Below the pieces are notes generated by a model, which was given only the letters and a program-made list of their open reading frames with translations, did no database searches and was not told the DNA's origin. From Haliotis asinina (lineage: Eukaryota > Mollusca > Gastropoda > Lepetellida > Haliotidae), in NCBI RefSeq assembly GCF_037392515.1, contig NC_090290.1:57796753-57860752 (forward strand): a stretch of 64,000 nucleotides of DNA, in the 5' to 3' direction. Positions 57,566 through 64,000 of this stretch are shown one piece after another. Every line of letters begins with the position of its first letter. Position 1 is the first letter of the stretch. The position numbers and the translations under genes are program-made.

Positions 57566-58318
57566 AGCATGTCTGTTGTTTGCTGGGGGCTCCCTCAGTT
57601 CAGTAGTGTTCCAGGTATTGTTTGCTGGGGGGCTCCCTCAGTTCAGTAGTGTTCCAGGTATTGTTTGCTGGAGGCGCTCCCTCAGTTCAGTAGTGTTACA
57701 GGTATTGTTTGCTGGGGGTGCTCCCTCAGTTCAGTAGTGTTACAAGTATTGTTTGCTGGGGGCGCTCCCTCAGTTCAGTAGTGTTCCAGGTATTGTTTGC
57801 TGGGGGGCTCCCTCAGTTCAGTAGTGTTCCAGGTATTGTTTGCAGGGGCGCTTCCTCAGATCAGTAGTGTTCCAGGTATTGTTTGCTGGGGGCGCTCCCT
57901 CAGTTCAGTAGTGTTCCAGGTATTGTTTGCTGGGGGCGCTCCTCAGTTCAGTAGTGTTCCAGGTATTGTTTGCTGGGGGCGCTCCCTCAGATCAGTAGTG
58001 CTCCAGGTATTGTTTGCTGGGGGCGCTCCCTCAGATCAGTAGTGTTCCAGGTATTGTTTGCTGGGGGCGCTCCTCAGTTCAGTAGTGTTCCAGGTATTGT
58101 TTGCTGGGGGCGCTCCCTCAGATCAGTAGTGCTCCAGGTATTGTTTGCTGGGGGCGCTCCCTCAGTTCAGTAGTGTTCCAGGTATTGTTTGCTGGGGGCG
58201 CTCCCTCAGTTCAGTAGTGTTCCAGGTATTGTTTGCTGGGGGCGCTCCCTCAGATCAGTAGTGCTCCAGGTATTGTTTGCTGGGGGCGCTCCCTCAGATC
58301 AGTAGTGTTCCAGGTATT
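57566..58318. repeat. 44-bp satellite, ~17 copies
   Basis: The unit is TATTGTTTGCTGGGGGCGCT, CCCTCAGTTCAGTAGTGTT, CCAGG. Two main variants (GTTCAG and GATCAG) appear in a repeating order in the second half, suggesting a higher-order unit. GC-rich compared with its flanks. Confidence 0.96.
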
Positions 58319-58329
58319 ATTTATTATTT

Positions 58330-59530
58330 TTTTATCACAGGCTATTTATAAAGCACACATATCCACGCACTAGTGCTTGCTCAAGGCAAGCAGCACATGC
58401 AGTACCCTGGATGTCAAAGCAGTTAATGGCATTAAAGATAACACAATTCATTCTGCTGGAACACACACGATTTATGGTTTTGAAGTTAACTTATTGAATA
58501 CTGGTAATGTTGCAGAGATGGCAAGATGGTGCAGCCTAGTGTATGGAATCTTTGAACATTGTCACTTTGATAGGTAAGCTCTACACACAAATTATAATTA
58601 GTGAAACCCTACTTGTAACTTTACATGCAGGGTCATGTTGGGACGACATTTTTGGTCCGGAAAGGCGGAAAATCTGTTAACGCGTGGGCGTAGATACATG
58701 ATTGTGTATCTGATTTCGAATGTACGGACTTGGAATTACATATTCATAAGAATAAAAACAGTGAGAGTGTCTCGTTTATCAGGGGCATGATTACTTCCTA
58801 AAACAATTTAAGGCACTGTACCATACTTTGAATTACAAATATAGAGCTAAACAAACATTTGTTTGCAGTTATCTTTAACCCCGAGAGCTGGTTAGTAAGA
58901 AGTGGACACAGGCCAGCAAACGATGTCATGCTGGCTCAATGTTCCGCTTTCGTTGTTACCGCATCTATTTCGTCAACTCCTATTTACCTTGTCAGGACGT
59001 TGTTGTCTGACTTTATGATACCCCAATGTTAGTTCGCCACAAGGTTGAAGTTATCTGATGCTAACCTGGTTTACTTGTGACTGTCTTGACGTTTCATTTA
59101 GCGTTAGAAGCTGAATAGTTTTTACGAGTAGTGAACAGTACATTCGTCAATTCGCATGTTGTTTTGGCCGTGTGTGTTTCTGATGCTGTGACTGAGCAGT
59201 GAAGAAAGAATCTCAAAGCGAAGGTTTACAGAGCTCTATCGTAACACCAAGTTATAAAAAACGTTCTTATAGCAAAACGTTTCCTCGACGTAAATGTGCA
59301 ACGTTATTATTACGTTGCGTCAAAGTTATAAAATCACATAATACTAAAACCGTGACAACGTCATGGCTTTGAACCAATCTAAAACCTTCCCACGGCGTTG
59401 TGAAAAATCATGTATTAGCTGGGACGAAGTCGTTGACGAAGTCGTCAACACACCAAGCAGGTTGTCACACCAGTTGCTCAGAAGACACGTGAAAACCTGA
59501 GTTGCTGCATGCCTTTCTTCAGTTGTTGCT
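58330..59530. other. no recognised gene
   Basis: Locally CpG-richer from about 58.9 to 59.5 kb. A short ORF from an ATG at 59363 (MALNQSKTFPRRCEKSC) stops after ~45 codons and matches nothing I know. Confidence 0.35.
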
Positions 59531-59535
59531 TGATT

Positions 59536-59735
59536 GTTTTTGTTTGTTGCTTAACGCCGCACTAGCAATCAAAATCGAATCTGGACCAGATCTAGGGATC
59601 AACAGCATGAGCACCAATCTACGCATTTGGGATACGATCGCGTGTCAACCAAGTCAGCGAGCTTGACCACCTGGTTCCTTTAGTCGCCTCTTACGACGAT
59701 CATACTGAAGACCAATTCTAACCCGGATGTTCACT
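59536..59735 (+). mobile_element. SINE-like family B, best copy
   Basis: TGCTTAACGCCGCACTAGCA, AATCGAATCTGGACCAGATC, AACAGCATGAGCACCAATCT, GTGTCAACCAAGTCAGCGAG and TAGTCGCCTCTTACGACGAT. The family consensus order is intact. Confidence 0.8.
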
Positions 59736-60005
59736 GGTAGACTGTACAGAGTTGCCTTCCTGCAAAGTAACAGACTTCCATAAACATGGTTCCGATCCAC
59801 GATGACGACAACGATGATGATTAAAATCATTTTATTATGATTTACTGACTTAAATAAACGAATGCAGCAAAGATTGTTCAAGTGATACAGGTACTGGAGG
59901 TACCAAACCATGGACACCCATGACAATAGGAAGCCAGTTGACAGTTTACATCAATGACATATTTATTATATGTTTGATAGGCATTTAGGAGTTTACAGGG
60001 TAATA

Positions 60006-60143
60006 CAAGACAATATGGATGCGCAACTTCCTTGTTATTCACACATGGCGTTTCTGGGCTGATACTTGCCCCTTCATCAGGTAAAGTATTAGGCAAGTAC
60101 TAGCCCAGAAATGTCTTGTGTAAGTGATAATTAAGTCGCATAG
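60006..60143. mobile_element. foldback element F2, same family as F1
   Basis: The left arm (60006-60080, read on the minus strand) and right arm (60091-60143, plus strand) share GGCAAGTATCAGCCCAGAAA-like sequence, then TGTGTGAATAA and AAGTTGCGCAT. The same landmarks in the same order occur in F1. No tandem core. Confidence 0.7.
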
Positions 60144-60149
60144 CAAACG

Positions 60150-60860
60150 TTTTGTATATCTATCATACTTTTTCTGAATGTTGCCAATCACACTGCTGTC
60201 AAAAGGGACAGAAAACCCAATAAATATAACGTGAATCCTTTCGTTGGCTTCACACAAAAAGATGTGTTGTGATAATATTTCTGGGCCTATTCCAAAGATG
60301 TTAAAGCACCCATTTCCTTGACGCACTGGATACACCTTCAGTGCCGTGCCATGGGTGACCTCGGGGTGAAAGCCACAGGTATGGCATATAGACGGCAATA
60401 GTAGTTATGCCATAGCTTCCTTTTACCACTGATTTCTTGCTAGGAAGTACACCTTATACTCACTTATAGTGTGATCTAGCCCCAACACTTGTAAAGTAAA
60501 ATCAGGGTTGGAATTGCTCTAGCTGACTGCTACATACAAGATATTCTATATTTCATGTATGTGGCTAACCACACTGTCATTCCAGCTGGGAGCCTGTGAC
60601 CATTACGCAAGTCAATCTGGTCAAGCTCGCATAAACGGTCACGCTCCCTGAAAAACACCAATACGTACGTGTGTTAACCTTACATCACAGAGTCGACACA
60701 CATGGTCAGTCGGACTGTGCAATAAGGGTCAGTTAGGCAATACAGCAACATACTTTAAGGTAACTTAAATAATATCTCAGCTATCCAGGGTCACCACCCA
60801 TATAACCCTGACAACCTGGAATATTGTGGAATAATAATAGGAAATCAAAAGCTTCAGCTA
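60150..60860. other. no recognised feature
   Basis: No motif-bearing ORF on either strand. Confidence 0.4.
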
Positions 60861-60879
60861 TGTAATTAAGGTTACCTCA

Positions 60880-62520
60880 CTCTGCCTTCGCCGAATAAAC
60901 GACGCCACAACTCAGCAGCGTTTGATGTTCTTCAAGGTGCCAGCCAGTCTTGACCGTTCTACTGTTACTAATTCCCCTCAAACCTAGCACCTCATCCAAA
61001 GATCCAATCCGGCAATGGATGCCCTACGTCAGCTGGTGAGAGGATTCATCATACTACTTCAAACGCCTCGAACTTGTCAGTACCAGCCTCAGTCAATACC
61101 CCAGCAACATCAGCCATGTCCCATCTACAATTACCACGCTATACTGGAACACAAGACGCCACTACATGGTAGGCAGACTATGAATCATTGACAAAGCTGA
61201 AACAAGCCTCCGACCAAAAGGCTTGCCTAATGCTTCCTTCCTTGAAGGCCCAGCAAAACATTGGCACCAGTCACAGTCGGACGAACACAAGTCCGACCTG
61301 AGGGAAGTGAAGCTAGCCCTTCTGGAACGGTTCGGCAGGTCAGGTCATTTTGATCTCATGACTTTGTCATGAGTCAGACAACAATGGAGACTGTATAAAA
61401 TTACCTCAGCAGGATGCAAGAGGCCACACTAGAAGTAGACATCCCCTGCAAACTGTTGGTAGCCATTGAAGTCAACAGACTTCTACCATCACTCAAGCGG
61501 TGGGTGTTTAACTAGGATCCCAAATCCATGGAAGAAGTCCGCCACCATGACCAGTTCGGCAAGAAGGCAAAAGAAAGTACCCTGTCCTCTCAAGTGAACT
61601 TGGTCAATCATGTTGACAGACTGGCCTTGTGAAGACCCTCTTGAAAGTCGGACAGGAACAGACAGTAGCTGCAACAACTCCTGATCCCATGCCAGCACAA
61701 AGGAAGAGATCACACCAGTTCCTAAACTATCAGCAAAACCAGCATCGACCTTACCATCAAAATAGGCATTTTCATTATAACCAACCCCACCATGTACAGT
61801 CAGCGCCGCCTAACCAGTCAAATTACCCAGTCATCCACCCCATTCATATCAACCAAATTTCCAAACTCGCTGAACAAATCCCAATACCAGGTGCAGGTTC
61901 ATGTCAGGATCGCACCCGTTGCCCCAATTTTAGAACACATTGCGAATTCTGTGTCAGATATGGACACCCTCGTTCCCTATGTATGTCTAAGGTAAATCAG
62001 CATAGTTTCTCGAAGTTCCAGCACCACACAAAAAAATAAACCCTAAACCGTTAAAGTCCAGAACATCAGTCAGTGCGAATAAACCTATCCCTAATTCTAA
62101 TACAGGGTAACCAGTAGATACTTGTAGTCACATCCAGAACAAATATCTTTAGTTACCTCCCTTACCAAAAATACCATCCAGATCAAGGTCAAACAGGTTA
62201 AAACTACAGTCTTGGTAGGTACAGGTGCTACAGTTAGTTGTATTCACATGGAATTCCTTCACAAAATAGGAATTTCAGTGTCTGATTTACAACAGTCTGA
62301 CTTAACTGAGAGATTAGGTGTAGGTGGCGAATGACATCGTGTCCTTGGGTCAGCTACCCTTGATATCATGTTAAGTATTCTCAAACATTTCATGTCTTTT
62401 CCTCATTACATCATACTGTCATCCTTCACATGGAAGTTTTGCAGACTAACAAAGTTACCATAGATCTGTCAACACGAACAATCAGTCTTCATGATGGCTG
62501 ATAAATGGTGAATGACTTAA
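60880..62520 (+). mobile_element. decayed Ty3/gypsy-like gag-protease relic
   Basis: Capsid-like peptide remnants (LPSFLEGPAKHWHQS, VKLALLERFG) in broken frames near 61.23-61.34 kb, with stops between them. Then an open 136-codon stretch (61629-62039), basic, Gln/His-rich, ending in a CCHC zinc knuckle of the form CX2CX3GHX4C (CEFCVRYGHPRSLC). Near 62.21 kb, TTVLVGTGATVSCIH resembles the retropepsin active site DTGA, with Gly in place of the catalytic Asp. I see no reverse transcriptase, integrase or LTRs, so it is a truncated, dead copy. Confidence 0.7.
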
Positions 62521-62861
62521 CCTGGTTTACACCCATCGCTGTACTGTCCAGCAGCACGTCGCCATCAACAAAGTCAACCTCAATACCCAAGTGGGCACCA
62601 AGTACCTCAGACACCATAAACTTGTTTTAAAGTTGGGTGTCATATGTTGGGAACAAATTTACAAAATGCCAAATGCAGGCGTTATAGTATATAGAGGATA
62701 CTAAACGACCTTCCGTGTAATTTCACAGAAGCGAGTTTAGTATTCTCTTTATTACTTCCAACACGAACTGATCTTAGAAACTGCGACTACAGTGTGAGGA
62801 CTCCCACTTTTCCACGAGTCAAACAAGGCCCACTGCGATAGTGGCATCAGCATTACGGCGC

Positions 62862-62999
62862 CTTTGCAATATTCCAGCAATATCATAGCAGGGGACACCA
62901 GAAATGGTCTTTACACATTGTACCTGCGTGGGGAATCGAACCTGGATCTTCAGCGTCATGAACGGGCGCTTTAGCCTCAAGGGTATCCCCACCGTCCCC
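62862..62999 (-). mobile_element. SINE family A copy
   Basis: GCAATATTCCAGCAATATCA, AGGGGACACCAGAAATGG, GGGGAATCGAACC and GGGTATCCCCACCGTCCCC. Confidence 0.82.
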
Positions 63000-63330
63000 A
63001 TGACGCTGGGGATAGTCAAGGATCATAATCTGACCAATTCTGGAATTACTAGGCTACCTCAACGCCCAAGTAACAATATATAAATACTTTTAAAAAAGAA
63101 GTGGGAGAACTACTTAAGCATATTAGGGCCACGGTGAAAATGTTTTTGGTGTCACTGTCTCCTACGTAGGACTTAGTATCTGCCACGTAGTACTTAATAT
63201 ATCCTTTTAAAGGTTCGGATTATGAAGTGTGGTTATTAAATTCAGAAATGTTTGGTTATGCAGGACGTTAGGTAGCAGAAATGCACGTGTGTTACGTTTG
63301 GGTGACGTGGACCTTGATCTAATTGCAGTT
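63000..63330. other. no recognised feature
   Basis: Short near-repeats of CTACGTAGGACTTAGTATC and CACGTAGTACTTAATAT; nothing coding. Confidence 0.35.
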
Positions 63331-63340
63331 ATGAGTGTCC

Positions 63341-63387
63341 TCTTTCTCTCTCTCTCTCACACACACACAGATACACACACGCACGCA
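63341..63387. repeat. (TC)n-(CA)n compound microsatellite
   Basis: CTTTCTCTCTCTCTCTC followed by ACACACACACAG and related units. Confidence 0.9.
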
Positions 63388-63399
63388 TATACACCGACA

Positions 63400-64000
63400 G
63401 AGGAGGGGGAAAAAGTTTCTGATATAAAATTCTCGTCCTACGAAAGTTTTGCTTGTCTTCATATGAAGCTAGGTTGGATCAGATATAACGCTCGTTTGCG
63501 GTTTAATTTTTCGTAATGGTTTGCAAGTTGACTTGACTCTGGTGGAAAAGTGTTGAATGCGGCATAAAGCAAAACGGAATTGCAAAAGACTATCATTATA
63601 GTTGTTTGTATAAGTATAAGGATATAAGAACGCATAGATTGCCACCGACAGACACGTCTGTGCACGTAGATTATGACTAATGTGCAACGACCCCTGGAAT
63701 ACCCAGGGCACAGAAAAATGTAACGGACTGCAACATGTAACAGTAGTAAGTTGCAGCGCGTAACAATAGGGCAAACTGAACGGGAGACAGTAAAGTACAA
63801 CAGTCGGTCCAGCACATGAAAGTAATATGCAACAATTATACTACCCATCAAAGGTCTCACTTAAAACACCCACTATATGTTATATATGTATACATGGTTA
63901 CAACGAAGCTGAAGTTCTCAACCAACTTGGGGGAAACAACTGCAAACATTATGCAGATTACCTGCACGAGGATGATTCATCACATTGCTGAAAAGCACGT
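63400..64000. other. window end, no recognised gene
   Basis: A 133-codon minus-strand ORF at 63459-63860 has no family motif and is probably chance. Confidence 0.35.

Noticed and set aside
57797..58173. ORFs with repeated VLFAGGAP-type units
   Set aside because: Translation of the 44-bp satellite, which is open by chance in some frames.
61792..61995. 67-codon ORF overlapping the gag relic
   Set aside because: Shadow of the zinc-knuckle frame.

Overview
The window is animal nuclear DNA, most likely from a marine gastropod close to abalone (Haliotis). Genes have many short exons with GT-AG introns and no operons. The intergenic and intronic DNA is crowded with short tRNA-derived repeats, microsatellites and minisatellites. 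One repeat family (a tRNA-like head with a GTTCGATTCC-type B box, a body reading CCAGCAATAT or its complement, and a CTCACTCACTCAC tail) is one I associate with abalone genomes. The genus assignment is inference from memory of repeat families, not from a search.

Two protein-coding genes can be reconstructed exon by exon, and they face away from each other. On the minus strand, from about 43.07 kb down to 6.45 kb, lies a 23-exon gene for a DPY19L1-type protein C-mannosyltransferase of the endoplasmic reticulum. Every intron phase closes and the total is 2193 nt (730 aa) if all 23 exons are used. Two of its exons are microexons of 25 and 22 nt. Exons 11, 12 and 13 hold about 20 more residues than the vertebrate family has there, which suggests alternative use of exon 12 or 13. 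On the plus strand, from 46.07 to 53.36 kb, lies a 9-exon gene (1278 nt, 425 aa) for a probable sperm axoneme microtubule inner protein of the SPMIP7/SPATA48 type. The two start codons are 3.0 kb apart. Both have an in-frame upstream stop, and both lie at or near an AAnATGGCGG motif resembling a YY1 site.

The rest is accessory DNA. From 1 to 6.4 kb there is a tandem repeat, a degenerate Tigger/pogo DNA transposon with intact TA target duplications, SINE copies and a long palindrome. The introns of the minus-strand gene carry at least three SINE families, several tandem arrays, inverted-repeat (foldback) elements at 12 kb, 19.4-22 kb and 34.9 kb, a pogo-like MITE at 28.3 kb, a ~175-bp array present twice (33-34.8 kb and 36.2-37 kb) and a 53-bp palindrome-rich satellite at 38.3 kb. 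The introns of the plus-strand gene carry a telomere-like C-rich tract, a 1-kb minisatellite and a foldback element with a 21-bp tandem core. From 53.4 kb to the end there is no convincing host gene. That stretch holds a 44-bp satellite (57.6-58.3 kb), a second foldback of the 51.7-kb family (60.0 kb) and a decayed Ty3/gypsy-like gag-protease relic (60.9-62.5 kb).

I found no CRISPR array, operon or clearly new multi-gene system. The best leads are the exon 11/12/13 arrangement and the two related foldback elements whose arms contain hammerhead-ribozyme-like core motifs.
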